A stretch of 64,000 nucleotides of DNA, taken from contig JAGQDJ010000162.1 in the NCBI GenBank assembly GCA_022885665.1, positions 57,281 to 121,280 on the forward strand. Direction: 5' to 3'. Positions 36,190 to 49,100 of this stretch are shown here, piece after piece. This DNA comes from Triops longicaudatus (taxonomy: Eukaryota; Arthropoda; Branchiopoda; Notostraca; Triopsidae). Within the stretch, counting starts at the first letter, position 1, and every line of letters starts with the position of its first letter. The notes under the pieces are model-generated. The model was not told where the DNA came from. It saw only the letters and a program-made list of their open reading frames with translations, and made no database searches. The position numbers and the translations under genes were made by a program.

Positions 36190-39100
36190 ATGAGTCGAAG
36201 TTTGCTGCTCCTTTTAGGCCTATTTAGCACCGTTTTCCTGAGTATACAAACTACAGAAGCAACTGGTAATATTTCACTCGATAACTTCAAACTAAAAAAT
36301 ATTAAATAAATAATAAAAAATTATCAAATAAAACTGTTAGGTGACAGAAAAGTCGTCGTGTGTTATTTTTCGAGTTGGGCCGTTTACCGGTACGGTGATG
36401 GCCAGTTTGATGTGGAAAATATTGATCCGTATATTTGCTCCCATTTGGTGTACGCCTTTGCGGGCTTACAGAGCTACGATAACACCATTTTTATCATGGA
36501 CCCTTATAACGACATCTACGATAACTGGGGCCGAGGTGCTTACGAACGCTTTACGGGATTAAAGAAAATTAATCCCCTCTTAAAAACCACTCTCGGTGTT
36601 GGAGGATGGAATGAGGGATCTGAAAAGTACTCCAAAGTAAGTGTTCAAAATTTAAGCATTAAAACTATAAAAAATTATCAATATACAAAATTATCTGAAT
36701 TTAAGCGATAAATCATTAAAAACTTCGAAAATAAAAAGAAGCGAAATCATTTGAAAAAATAAAAATAATAAATTCAAGAAAAACTATTGAGTAAAAATAA
36801 ATTTGAATTAGTACTTCGAAAATGAAAAATAATAAAATTTTTATACAGATGGCTGCTGATCCTGCGAAACGCAAGTCCTTTATTGATAGCACTTTAGCAC
36901 TTCTGCTAAAATACAATTTTGATGGATTGGACATGGATTGGGAGTACCCGGCCAACCGAGGAGGCGTGCCAGAAGACAAGGTACGGCACATTTTTGCTTT
37001 TTTCGACAATTTCTTCTTCCCCGATGTACCCTATCTCGAAATTTGCTAGGGTCGTAAATAATTTTCACAGGAAAACTTCGTTTCAACTAGCTTTGTTTTT
37101 ATATTATTATTAATATTTTCATTGGATGGCTGGTATTATAACACACTATCGTTATGAAACGTATCGATTGATGTGTACTTTTGATCGATATATTAGTTTA
37201 TTATCAAATTTTTATTTAAATTTAATATCGATACTGTTTTTTACCCGATTTGACTCGAGGCTGAATGTTTTTATCACATCGGACTGAAAATTTGTCGATC
37301 CAGCTCGAAATTTTGATGAGTTTCGCATGATTCGATCGGATTGGGTCGGCAAAGTTACGAAGGATAGGAAAATATCTGATACATTCCGAAAAAAATCCAA
37401 AGCACTAAAAGCGCATTACGTGGTGTTAAGTGATTTCTTACACTATTCTCTTGAATTTATTTAACGATAACATACGCTGGAGTAGTCCACTGTTGAGTTA
37501 ATAGCGTTGTATTTCAGGTGAACTACATTATATTGCTGCGTGAATTGAAAGCCGCGTTTGAGCCTCATGGATTGATACTTACTGCAGCGGTATCGGCCGG
37601 CAAGTCTACTGACGACACGGCGTATGACATTCCAGAAATGAGCAAGTATGAAACATCGTAACTTTCGGCTACCAGTACGAAACTTACCTTTGATACTAAC
37701 TAGGTACCTTGATTACATCCACCTCATGACTTACGACTACCACGGAGCTTGGGATCCTTATACCGGCCATAATTCGCCTCTGTTCGTCGGTCCTCAAGAT
37801 ACTGGAGACAACCTCTACTTCAACATCGTAATTAAACTTTTTCTTTCATTTCGAAGCCAACATACGCGACAATATTTATTAATTTCTTTCTTTGTTACAC
37901 ATTACCTGGTTAGTGAAGAGCAAAAATAATTACTATTTGTTATCGTTAAGAATATTCAATGTTTGAGATTTTCTTTAATTTTAGAACTATACCGTTAATT
38001 ACTGGTTGCAACATGGCGCCCCGAAAGAAAAACTAGTCATGGGCATGCCAACTTTTGGGCGTGGTTTTGTATTGGCCGACTCTAGCCAAACCGGGTTCTA
38101 CGCTCCGGCGTATGTTGGTATTCCAGCTGGACCTTACACTCAAGAAGCCGGTATTTGGGGCTATAATGAGGTATTTGGCATTTTCTTCTAAGTTTTCCAT
38201 AACTTCTAATGTAAGAACTTGCTCAAGACAGAAATAAAATAAAAATAGCTTTTAATTTGACAATAATTATGTTCTGCCATTTAGATTTGCGAGAAAGCGC
38301 TATCTACGGACAAATCAGAATGGATTGAAGTCAGAGATCCGTACGTAAAAGCACCGTACATGTACAATCCTTCGAACAACTGGTGGCTGGGCTGGGATGA
38401 TAGAGAGTCTATTCAAATGAAAGTAAATTCTTCAAAAAGTTATTAATAATACGAATAAATGGACGCTAACTATTATGGATCGTAAGGTGGATTTCATTAA
38501 AAGCTACGACCTAGCTGGCGGCATGATTTGGTCCATAGAAACAGACGATTTCCACGGCAAGTGCCATGGTGATAAGTACCCACTGTTGACAACAATCAAC
38601 CTAGGGCTCAACGGAGACATTATTAAACCTACACACCCACCTACGACTACAACTACGCGCGATCCTTCTGCTCCTACTCTACCTACGGTAACTTTAACAA
38701 TAACATAGTTTAGTCGCCTTATGTAGAAAGTATTCGGGGTTTTTGTGTGTATAATATAATTACTGGATGACTGGTATTAAGCTCGATAACTGGTAATTAC
38801 ATTTAGAAGGTTTGGGTTTCGCTTCCGTTGCAATGATTTCATGACAAGTTTACGCCATCTATTTACCACTCACTACACTAAACAGCGTAATGAAAACGCG
38901 TAAAAACTCTTCAATGATTTTTTTTTAACGATTTTGCAGACTGAACCGACCACAACGGCTGCTCCTCCTCCGGACGGTATTTGCCAGAAAGAAGGACTGG
39001 TAGCGGATCCTAACGATTGTACCATTTTTTACCAATGCGTGGCCGATGGAGACAAGTGGATTGCTTACCAATACAAATGTGAAGATGGCACTGTCTTCGA

Positions 39101-39227
39101 CCCAGCTGTCAACGCCTGCTCGTGGCCGTACTTGGTACCAGGTTGCGAAAACGCGCTTAACGGCCGTCTAATGCAATCAAGAAATTTTGCCATTGCTAAA
39201 TCTCCTAAGAGAAATGAAGGTCGTTAA
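36190..39227 (+). CDS. Secreted GH18 chitinase with C-terminal CBM14 chitin-binding domain
   Basis: Nine exons (36190-36265, 36341-36636, 36849-36980, 37518-37645, 37704-37827, 37985-38170, 38285-38422, 38487-38687, 38940-39227) give 1569 nt, or 522 aa. Residues 1-24 are a signal peptide. The GH18 barrel follows with all family motifs: LGVGGWNEGSEKY, the catalytic FDGLDMDWEYP with the proton-donor Glu near residue 156, LMTYDYHGAWD, and GGMIWSIETDD. A Thr/Pro-rich linker (THPPTTTTTRDPSAPTLP) leads to one CBM14 domain with six cysteines at about 440-500, then a short basic tail. It would hydrolyse chitin outside the cell, in cuticle or peritrophic matrix during moulting or digestion. The catalytic residues look intact. 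Assignment to an insect chitinase group would need a tree. Confidence 0.95.
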
Positions 39228-39866
39228 GGAAGTTTTGTGTATGCACCACCAAACTCTGAATCTTTTTATATGTTCATAAGAACTGCCTTTTGAATGCTTT
39301 TTCGTAACAACTGTGGAATTCCGTGGCTGTTTATACTTGTACATCCCAAGTCCGTATATGACCATTTGTAGCTCAAGAGTTGATCAATACATTGAATACA
39401 TTTGCACAAAGAACGTATATCAGAGTTCTAAATGTCATTTACCAATTATAGTTGGAATGAATAATCTATTTATAGTAAATGTGGTAACGAAAGCACTAAG
39501 ATCCAGTTCTATATTTTTTATTTTTATTTATTTCCTAGCGTAATCTCTGCTAATGTCGTATGAAATTTTGCCCTTGTGTAGGTCCCGTTTACCTTATTCA
39601 CGTCAGAAAGCTTTTTTTTAATTATAAATCAACAGCAACTTCTACCTCATTCGGCTCCTGGACGAACACTGTACACACAGTTTATAATCCATTATGCGGT
39701 CGATTTTGCTGCATAATTTAAGGCACAAAGAACAAATTAATGTGATGAAGAACGTAACAATTACAATAATGCCTATCGGCAATTGTGCTACAAGTATTCT
39801 AGAGAGCAAATCGTCTCTCAAAGGTTGCCTTTCAGTATTAGAGTGCAGTCAAGGACTTCAGGAATT
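39228..39866. other. Gap between chitinase and gustatory receptor
   Basis: Contains the chitinase 3' UTR and the receptor's upstream region, both on the plus strand. A frame at 39694-39960 overlaps the receptor start in another frame and looks spurious. The receptor frame is open upstream of the chosen ATG to about 39783, so an upstream coding exon cannot be excluded. Confidence 0.45.
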
Positions 39867-41368
39867 ATGTACTTTAGGAAAAAAGTTTGCGAAGCCCAAA
39901 AGTCTGAAAATGACTTGCTATCAGCTTTACGTTGGTGGATGCATTTTCACTTCGCAATAGGCTTACCTTTGAGCCACACAAAATCCAGGCTGGTTCAAGT
40001 ATTTTGCTGGGCATTATTGCTTACCGATTTTACCGTCGGACTCACCAATTTCATCGGTTTAACACTGACCGAAAAACACAGCCAAAACTGGGATTTCACA
40101 TCGTTTAAAATCAGCAGTACACTCTTGCACTTTCACGTGTTTCTTTTGACCACTGTCATTCATGCTGTCCTCTTATGGAAACTTAACAATCTACGAGAAG
40201 TATTCCTCGACTTTAATCAAGTTATCATTGTTGATCCGAAGTTGAAGAAAGGCTTGACTATTGCTACGACTTTCTTTATTGCTTTGATTATTGGAATCGT
40301 AAGTATTACTGAATGTTAAAAAATACTACTGAATTTTTCACTGTTATAATAGCTAACGAGCAAGTCAATTTGGTCCGTGCTCGCTAATGACCAAATCTTG
40401 AATATGCGCCCAGTATTCCAAATCATTTTGCGCGTCATTTGGGCGTGCACTTTCGTTTATTCGGACGTCGCAGCTTTCACGTTAGCCATGCTTACAACGG
40501 CACTTGGTTACCAGTTTTCGTTGTTGAGAACGACCCTGAAAAGTGAATCGTTAATTCCATGGGAAAAAGTTTACAAACGATATGCTGAACTTTGTAAGCT
40601 CGCTGGTGAACTACAGCAATGCATGGAGTTGCCTTTGGTCGTACTAGTAGGCTGTACGATAGTTAACAGTTGCCTCAACGTGTTCTACCTCGCGGAAAAC
40701 ATAGTAGCATTTCAGCTGTCGTACCACTTCTGTATTCTTTTCGTTTCTACGTTCATGTATTGGACAAGAATGATTTGTATATGCCTCGCTGCCGACTACT
40801 TAAAAGACAGGGTATGAAAATAACATTTTCCCGTATTTTTTTATTCATACAAATAGCGTCACTATGCACTTTCAGTAGCTTTTTCACTATTTTATATTTC
40901 ACCATTTATTTTACGTATAATTAATTATTATTATTATTATTATTATTATTTATTATTTTTTTAAATAAACGTAACTATTTAATTTTAAGGCGAGATCTTT
41001 GGTACCGGAACTGGTGGACGCCGAATTGCATTGTCTTCACATGTCTCACACTTTATCAGTAAGTGAATTCGTAAGCTCGTTGTAAGCTCATAAGTAACAG
41101 ACAAAATGGATAACTAATGGGATTGTTAAAGGTTATCCGAGGATTTGCAACAAATATTCGCAACCTGAAGCACCTGACTAGTTTTTCCGTTGGTGGATTC
41201 TGTAAATTGGGCAAGCCGTTACTACTGACAGTATCAATGTTTGGGTTTATGAAAGTGGGAATAATACAAATATAATATTCCTGATTTTAGATGCTTGCGG
41301 TTTCCATTACGTATTTTGTGTTATTACGCCAAATGAGGGGCACGGAAGCACAAAAACAGCCCACTTAA
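39867..41368 (+). CDS. Insect-type gustatory receptor
   Basis: Five exons (39867-40298, 40353-40811, 40990-41058, 41132-41230, 41291-41368) total 1137 nt, or 378 aa, all with phase-0 introns. The protein is a chain of hydrophobic segments fitting about seven transmembrane helices. It ends with ITYFVLLRQM, close to the GR C-terminal motif TYhhhhhQF. The long first exons followed by short phase-0 C-terminal exons are typical of arthropod GR genes. GRs are ligand-gated cation channels of inverted topology in taste and other sensory neurons. The ligand cannot be read from sequence. The start is the first ATG before a hydrophilic N-terminus; the frame is open upstream, so the true start could be earlier. 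Confidence 0.88.
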
Positions 41369-41854
41369 TGCTCATACTTTGAAAATTCTTCTCTCTTCTT
41401 CGTTACTGGTACGCTTGTGACTGTAATATTTGTGAGTTTAAATATAATTCTGTATAAAGTTTCTTGCATCTGTTTATTTTGTAGACCAGCTAGAAAGTAA
41501 TCGCATTTCAATTTCTTCACTTCTATAGTATCACAAAGAAACTTGACGTAATTGCTATTCCATATTGTAGCTTATAGTAATGTCGTTATTATGGTGCTTC
41601 AATGGGTTCAGATATTGACTTGACTAAAACGCTTGTTAATATTCGAAACTTGATTATTATTCTGCGCTTGGCTTCCATTCTACTTACGCCACCTACGAAC
41701 GGGGGTGGGGCTCTATGACGGCGGGAACTACGATGTTACAGTTTCCAACTAACACAAACTGCCAAAGCTTAGTAATATTGAAATGATTGTCCAGTTCATC
41801 CTGCGAGAGAAAATTAGAAAAGCTTGAAATGTTATTATGGATCCAAATCTTTCG

Positions 41855-42205
41855 TATAATGGCAGTGGCGGCGGAACTACAATTTCGTCATGGGGGCAGT
41901 TCAGTACCTTCTACCGAGGAGTGGGGGTTAGGTGCGCGGTACCACAAAAAATATTTTACCTATTTTTCTTTATATGTAATGTATTCGTGAAAAACTGTAA
42001 AAAAAAATTGTTACTTCGATTACATAGGACAAGTATCTACTGTACCTACTTGGCGCTTGACAAACACAACACAAAAGCATACAACTTTGATAAAATCCTA
42101 CCAAACTTTCATGGGGGCAGTTTGTATGGAACTGCCCCATGGCAGCATTTTCATGGGGGCATCTGCCCACACTGCCCCCATGGCTCCGCCGCCCCTGTAT
42201 AATGG
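41855..42205. mobile_element. hAT-like non-autonomous element with 8-bp target duplication
   Basis: The 335-bp element (41863-42197) starts CAGTGGCGGCGGAAC and ends GGCTCCGCCGCCCCTG; these ends are inverted repeats over about 15 bp. It is flanked on both sides by the identical octamer TATAATGG (41855-41862 and 42198-42205). An 8-bp duplication with CAG..CTG ends is the hallmark of the hAT superfamily. The interior repeats CATGGGGGCAGT blocks and has no transposase frame, so it is a MITE. The perfect duplication suggests recent insertion. Confidence 0.88.
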
Positions 42206-42816
42206 GAACTTAGTACTCACAACAAGCGTCAGTTTCCAAATTCACCCACGACATCTAGCGAAAGTAGGAAAACTATGGATTATGGCGCCCTCAGGAAAAC
42301 TCCTAACCTCACGGCATCCTCATGAGCTTCTGTGCAATCTTTTTATTATTATTATTATTATTTGAGTTTTATTTATTAAACATTCTTTGTAAATAGACGA
42401 CTTGTATTTTAATGCGTTTCCAATGCCTCTCATGTCCAACAATGAAAATCCATAAGACTGATTACAAATTGTGCGGAGATTCTTCGCCATGTACAAACAG
42501 GAAAAAAAAACACGTTTACTGCCTTGAAAATAAACACGCTGTAAGGAGTACGGAAAAGGGTGAAATTTAAAAAAACGACAAAAAATGACCAATAAATCAT
42601 TTCGTCTCAAAATCTGGAACGAAAATTCTTCAAAATTTGCTTCCTTTGTATATCAGGACATTTGTGGAAAAAATACAGTATAATACGCACGATATGGGGC
42701 TCACTTGACGGTTTCAAGTGAACGAAACAAAAACAGACAAAAAAAAAACACGATCAGTCCACCAAGAATGGACAGTCTTTGGCTTTTTAAAAAGATTTCT
42801 CCACATTTCCACCTTT

Positions 42817-42818
<2 letters not shown>

Positions 42819-42850
<32 letters not shown>
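42819..42850. repeat. (TA)n microsatellite
   Basis: Sixteen uninterrupted AT dinucleotides. Confidence 0.95.
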
Positions 42851-42855
<5 letters not shown>

Positions 42856-42960
42856 GACAGACAAGAACAAATATAACATCCGGGGAAGAATTGGACGAAA
42901 CACTCAATTTCTTCTTTTTCAAAAGAAGAGAGCATAGTTATGAAAACAAATGTACTGGTT

Positions 42961-42966
42961 TTTATT
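42961..42966 (-). terminator. Candidate poly(A) signal of PTPN9
   Basis: AATAAA on the minus strand about 135 bp past the PTPN9 stop codon. Confidence 0.45.
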
Positions 42967-43101
42967 TACAATTGTTCTGTCATCTTAAATGACAGTTCCA
43001 CTCGCGAAAAAATGTCAAACTTTCCTTTAAAAAAGGCTCTTCGTGCCACAAACTGCAACGTTTTCAACTTTTGCGTTCGAATCTTATTTTCAATCGTGAA
43101 C

Positions 43102-46100
43102 TCAATCCGATTCGCTCACGTCGTCTTCGAAGTTGGAAAGGTCGACCCCTTCCAAAAGCCCCGCCCATAGCGCAGCTTCCAAGATGGCCAAATGACAGAA
43201 CACGTACTGATCCGGCATTTGTATGGAATGCGCTCGTTGCGAACGGATTTTCTCCACCGTACTCTGGACGTCCACCGTCCCTACGTCCTCCAATCGCCGG
43301 AGACAAATGTCTAACGTGCACAAAGTACCCGTTCGCCCGATACCGGCCGAACAATGCACCACTATGGGTGGGCCCAATGGGTGCCCCGCCCACGTGTCAC
43401 CCAAAGCAGCCGTCAAACTGCTCTGCGCCTCACGCATGCGCAAGAGAAATTCCAGCATCGCACCAGCTGAATGAGGTACTCCGTAATCCGGCCAGGACGT
43501 AAACTGTAAGTGCGCTACCGTTCTCGTTTCTCTGGTCTGCAATGACAAAAATAAAATAAATAAATCGATACGAAATAAGAAATTGTGGACTTATAAAATA
43601 AACTAAAAATGACAATAAAAACAATATTAAACTAAAAATAACATACTAATTAAACAATTAAACATAAAAACTCACTATAAAGAATAGTAATTAGGGAATA
43701 ATTCAGAATTTAACGAAAAAAAGAAAAAGCTTAAGGCCATCAGAAACTTAAAAATAGTAATTTGTCAAACAAACTCTAATTTTAGTACGAAAAAATATGT
43801 GATAAAAAAGAAAATCCAACAGAAGCTTAAAAGCATAGTTTACCAAATAAAAACGAGATACGAAAATAAAAATAAATAAACAGAAAATACAAATCGGTAA
43901 AAAAACCATTGACAATATAATAAAGATATAACAAAAATAATAAAATTATAAGAAAATAATAAAAAACGTAAAAAAATCAATAAATAAAAGAAAACTCGAG
44001 TAAAACTCAGAATACGGATAGAGATAAATTGCAAAACAACGAAAATTACTTTAAGGTTAGCCAGGTGTAAGACGGTATGGATGAAATCGTCGCTTTGTTC
44101 AGTGCCTAGGTTGACCAAATGGATATCGCCGCAGGTCATTTCTTCTTCTTCGTTCAATGGCCAGTACTGGCCGCACTTGGGACGACCCCGTTCGACCGTG
44201 CGGGTGGTCATCACCACGCAGACCGAACTTTGCTCCCAGATCATGCGCCAAAAGTCACCAAACGTCTTCGGCAACGGTCCTTGGGTGGAAATGAACGCGT
44301 TTTTCTGTTTGTAGCCGTCGACGTAATTGGCGTTGATGTAATCCGAACTCGGGTCGCCATCTTGTAACGAGAGCATGACTCGACTGTGGTCGTAACACAG
44401 AACATCTGTGTAGCGGTTCTTGTGGGAATTGTATTTTAACCTTGGAAAAAAATGACACTTTTTAGTACAAAATTCCAGCATTCAAGGGAAAAAGACCAAA
44501 TATAAGAAAATAAACAAAATAAATAAATCTAGAAACGAAAAACAGGTCTAGAACAGCAAAGCAGGAAAAAAAACGAGAAAAGCAAAAAGAAAAGAAATAA
44601 TATTCAGAAATGAGGATTCTCGTTTACTTGGCGGTATTGAATGTGCCTTCGGGTCCCCTGCTTTTGATTAGCGCGTATTCTTCGTACAAACTTTTCCGGC
44701 CCTTCTTGGAAACGTGTTCGGCAAACTCTTGCAAGCTAAGGCCACGCCCATCGTCGTAATGCAGCGAATCGTCGTCCGAAAATCCACTACTGGCCGAAGA
44801 GGGGGGCGGAGGAGGTGACCCGCGATCTAAAACACAATCCATTTTAGAATATAATGCAAAAAGACAAACTTAAAGAACTCTGTGTATTAATCAAACGTTT
44901 ATAACATAGAAACGTGCTTAAATCAAGTCTGCAAGGATGTTTAAGTAAACTGCTAGCTATTTAACTAAAATAAATGATAATTCTAAAAAAATACAAAAAT
45001 AATAAATAAAATACAAAAATAATAAAAAAATATTAGTTTCTCACGAAAACAAGCAAATAATACGCGGTTTTAATTTAATTTTTTAAAACTCATTTCTTCG
45101 ACAATACAAACACATCACATGGCTAGTAATTGACATTGTTCTTCTTATTTTTTCTTTATTTTTATACCACGTCACGGATTGAATTTATGGCTATTGTTCG
45201 GTCATTAGTAATTCGCAATAACACACAACTTTTATTTACGCCGTAATTAAATAATTTAAGAATGAAATAAGAATTAACGATATCATCAACTATTTCGAAG
45301 ATCAATAAGTTAATTGCAGTACTTCATCTTTTCTATTAGTAGCCGCTTTCTGCACCAATTCGGATCAGCAAAGCGCGAAATTTTCGTTTTAAATAACAGG
45401 AATATGCATCAAGTAGCCATATTTACCTAATGATCCTACCGGTCCTTCTTGGCCCATGACTGTTAGACTGTGTGTACTCAATTCTGACGTGACTAAAGGT
45501 GTGGCGTTTTGATTGACATAAATTAGCGTTCCAACTTCCGGCGTTTCCTACGAAGAACAACAAATACACACAGAAAAAAAGCATTTAATTTCCCCGTCAC
45601 GGTTTCCTGGTGATAAATGACTAAAACACTCTGAGAAACAAAACCTTTTCACGACAAGAAAGTCAAAAGAAACTTTGCTAGACCAACCAAGGTTCCCATT
45701 AATCAGAAAAGAATAAAAAGAAATAAAAAATGCCAAAAAAAAAATTCTCACAATCACTTCTTTCAGGTTTTCTCCTTCTTCTTCCTCTTCTCCTTCGTCT
45801 CCCGATTCCACGTCCTCCGGCGTGTCTCCTTCCTCCTCGTCTTCTTCAGGCGGCGGCGGCGGTGGCGGACTGCTGACGTCACACAAATCGCCCAACTTAT
45901 TGGTCATGGATTTAAAGCAATGACGGAGCCACGCGGCGTGATCCACCTTGAAATGACCCCGTAAATCTGTCGGCAAGCTTTCCAGGGGCAAATGCAACGG
46001 CAACTACAACACACAAAACCAATCGATACCACAGAAATTACAAACACAGACATTTAAATTGGCTTGAAATCCACAAAAATTTATTTCTTCAAACAAAGAG

Positions 46101-49100
46101 GACAAAAACCCAAGAAAAGGCTTGTGAAAATAATGAAAATGAGCGAAAAGTGTTATAAATAGCGAACGAGTAAGAAATTCACAGTGAAACTATAAAATAA
46201 ATTGAACCAACAATTTAATGTAGAATTAACGGCTCAACTGAGGAAACATAAATTAAGGAAAACAAAAATAACTGAAATAAAATTTAATTAATAGAAAAAT
46301 TAGCATGAACTCTGCAAGGTGAACTGAAGTTTTAAAAAACACAAAAATTGTATTAAAAATACAAAACAAAAAAAGGAAAGATCTACCAAAATGCACTAAA
46401 AGCAATAAAAAAGTAGTCATAGTGTCAACCAAACTTTATTAGTTTTCATGCATTTTGAAGTATTTTTTGGCTTGTTTCCATTTTTTTAAAAAATTTGCAG
46501 TGTTCGAGTTTCTTTTGTGAATTCCCCATTAATTTTTCGTTCGCTGTAAGCTAAGAAACAACAATAAACGAGAAATTTAACCAAAAACGTGCCAAACTAA
46601 CAAAAATGGAACTGGTGCAAGCTCAAAACGAAAAAAATAAATAAAATAAATTAAAAAATAAATTGAACTAGCTGTAAAAAAGCACCGATAATTACTTGTG
46701 GTAGGCTGACGGTGAAAACTCGGTCACGCAACTTTTCGCGCACGAAAAGTCTCAGGATTTTGAAAGGCGCTTTGAACCACAAAGGTGCTGTAACAATTAA
46801 CACTTTTTTAAGGCGAGCAGGATAAGCACCCTAGAGTGGAACGACAGCACAAAATCACCCATTATTACCACGTTTTCTGTCAACTTCACATTGTTCCTAC
46901 TCCTCAGCTTTCCTTGTTTACTTGCTCTTTTTTTAAGATATTTTTTATTTTTACGATAACTTTGTTTTTGGCCATACAACTTCTTTTCATTTATTTGTTT
47001 TTTAGGAATATTGTTTTTGGTGATATAGCAAAAAAACAGGTGGCAACAATCTTCAATGGAAGACAAACAAGGACTAAAAAGGCTTCTTGGGCCAACGTGG
47101 AAGACACTCATGTGGGGATGGGCAAGAGAAAGTAATCAAGTCATCGCCATAGAAACCTTTCCAGCCTCTTCATTAGTCACGGTATGTAATACATCGCTGA
47201 AGCAAACAGGCAAGGTGGGACAGGCACGGCGAAGAAGAGGAACACACCTTTAAGAACATCCTTTTTTCCTTTTCTTATTTCTTGCTTATTATTTCCTGTT
47301 TCTTCCTTCTCAATTTCATTCTTTGTCCTTTTCTTCACCAAGCTAATGTAAGAGACGAGCGCTAGCGTCTTAATTTACGTGGTAATTAAATTCTTGAGAT
47401 TTCCTATGAAATATCGCAATATCCTGTTGGCAAATGTACTCGACAGTATGTCAAATGAAACTGTAAATACGGTGTCATTTGTTGGCCAACAATAAAATAA
47501 AAAGTGAGATAAAAATAAATAAAGATATTTTTTAAATACAATTTTTATTTTCCATTTTTAAATAAAAAAAGGGCTAAGTAACTTACTTTTAACAAAGTTA
47601 GGATTTTTTGCGAGAGTTCGTAATCAAAATTGGCATATTTGGAATCCGTCATATCGTAAATGAAGACCAATCCTGATCGCTGCGTTTCGGTGCTCTCTAA
47701 TGCCACATCCAATTGATAAACCACGCCCTAGAAGCACACATTTATTAGTGTGCCCAAAAGCAACAGCAGTTTCATAGCACCCAATTTTCAATCTAAAACT
47801 CCACATTCCCAGAAGTAAATAGATAAAATAAACAAAACAAATCCAACCAAATTTTTCGAAAAAAGTGTTTATTATTTTAAAATACGTTAAATATTGCCAA
47901 AATTTTGGAACAGTTTGTCAAAACATGTCAGACTAAAAATAAAAAATTACATTAAGGAAAGTTTCAGATTATTTTTTATGTAATAGTTATTGAAAAAAAG
48001 GAGAAAAATTTACCTGAAGAGTGGTTTGGTGTGACGTTAGCTGAGGGTAATGTAATCTCGCTGTAAAGACAGCAATAGCTGCGCCGTTGGTATCCCGTGT
48101 AGGCTGTTAAAAATAAATAAAAAATAAAAAATTGAGAAAATAGATAAACACGACTTAAAAAAAGTTTTTTATAAACACTCAAATTGCCACAAAATATACA
48201 GCAATTCAGCGAAACTAAATACAATAATCATTTTTACCCTTCTATCCACCAAAAAATTGTCTGATGTTAAAAATGACACGTAACTTAGATGAAAACATTT
48301 ATTCACCCAAAATTACGCCAATTTCTTGATAACGCTAATCAGCTTACTATGCCCTTAAAGCAATATCTGTAACTAAAGCCAATTCCATAGATTCGACGCA
48401 AAAATCCGAACCATCTTCCAGCTTCACCTTTTTGCTGATTAAAACGTAAAGAATTCCACTCTCTAAAAGCTCAAAAACGGGCTCTAACTTCCCAGCTGAC
48501 ACAGTAATCTAACCTAATACAATACGCATTCTCAAACTCTCTATAAACTAAAAGAAAAACAGTCACTCAAGACTTCTCTGCTCTCAAGATCTTCCATCTT
48601 CCTTAGAAGTATCTTTCTAATAACGGACTGAATTTTTTAAATCCTTTGAAATCCCTAGTTATCTACTCACATTACCTTTTTTAAAGCTTTCGGATAAATA
48701 CTAGCAAAAAAATAAATAAATAAATAAAATAAATAAATAAAAAAAAAATCAGTACCTCCCTGGCCCCTCGCTTTACGCGGTAGAGTTTCCCATGCTCACC
48801 ATTATAAATCTCGAGTTACGCGGTCCCCCATCCTATTCACTGAAAAAAATCCCCTTCTTCCGACTTCCACGGTTACAAGGAATTACGCAGTAACGTAATC
48901 CTCACATAAAGAGATTAAGCCCTTGGCCATTCCCTGCCCTTTTACTGCACTCAAGAACCCGAAATTAAAAAAACTACACGTTTTCGGAATTTCCTATCGT
49001 ATTAATCAGTTCACCAATCTCTTTGGTATCGAATAAAAGTCACTAACACAAATCCCTCTCGTTCGTAAAGTCCCCTCACGTACATGTACATGTACCGTGC

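Larger units (their letters stand above)
41369..43101. other. Intergenic region between GR and PTPN9 3' ends
   Basis: Converging 3' ends of the gustatory receptor (+) and PTPN9 (-). It contains the hAT-like element at 41863-42197, a (TTA)n stretch near 42345 and the (TA)n microsatellite at 42819. No further gene was recognised. Confidence 0.5.

Noticed and set aside
43071..43502. 143-codon plus-strand frame opposite PTPN9
   Set aside because: It is the antisense shadow of the GC-rich PTP catalytic exon, whose minus-strand product has intact phosphatase motifs.
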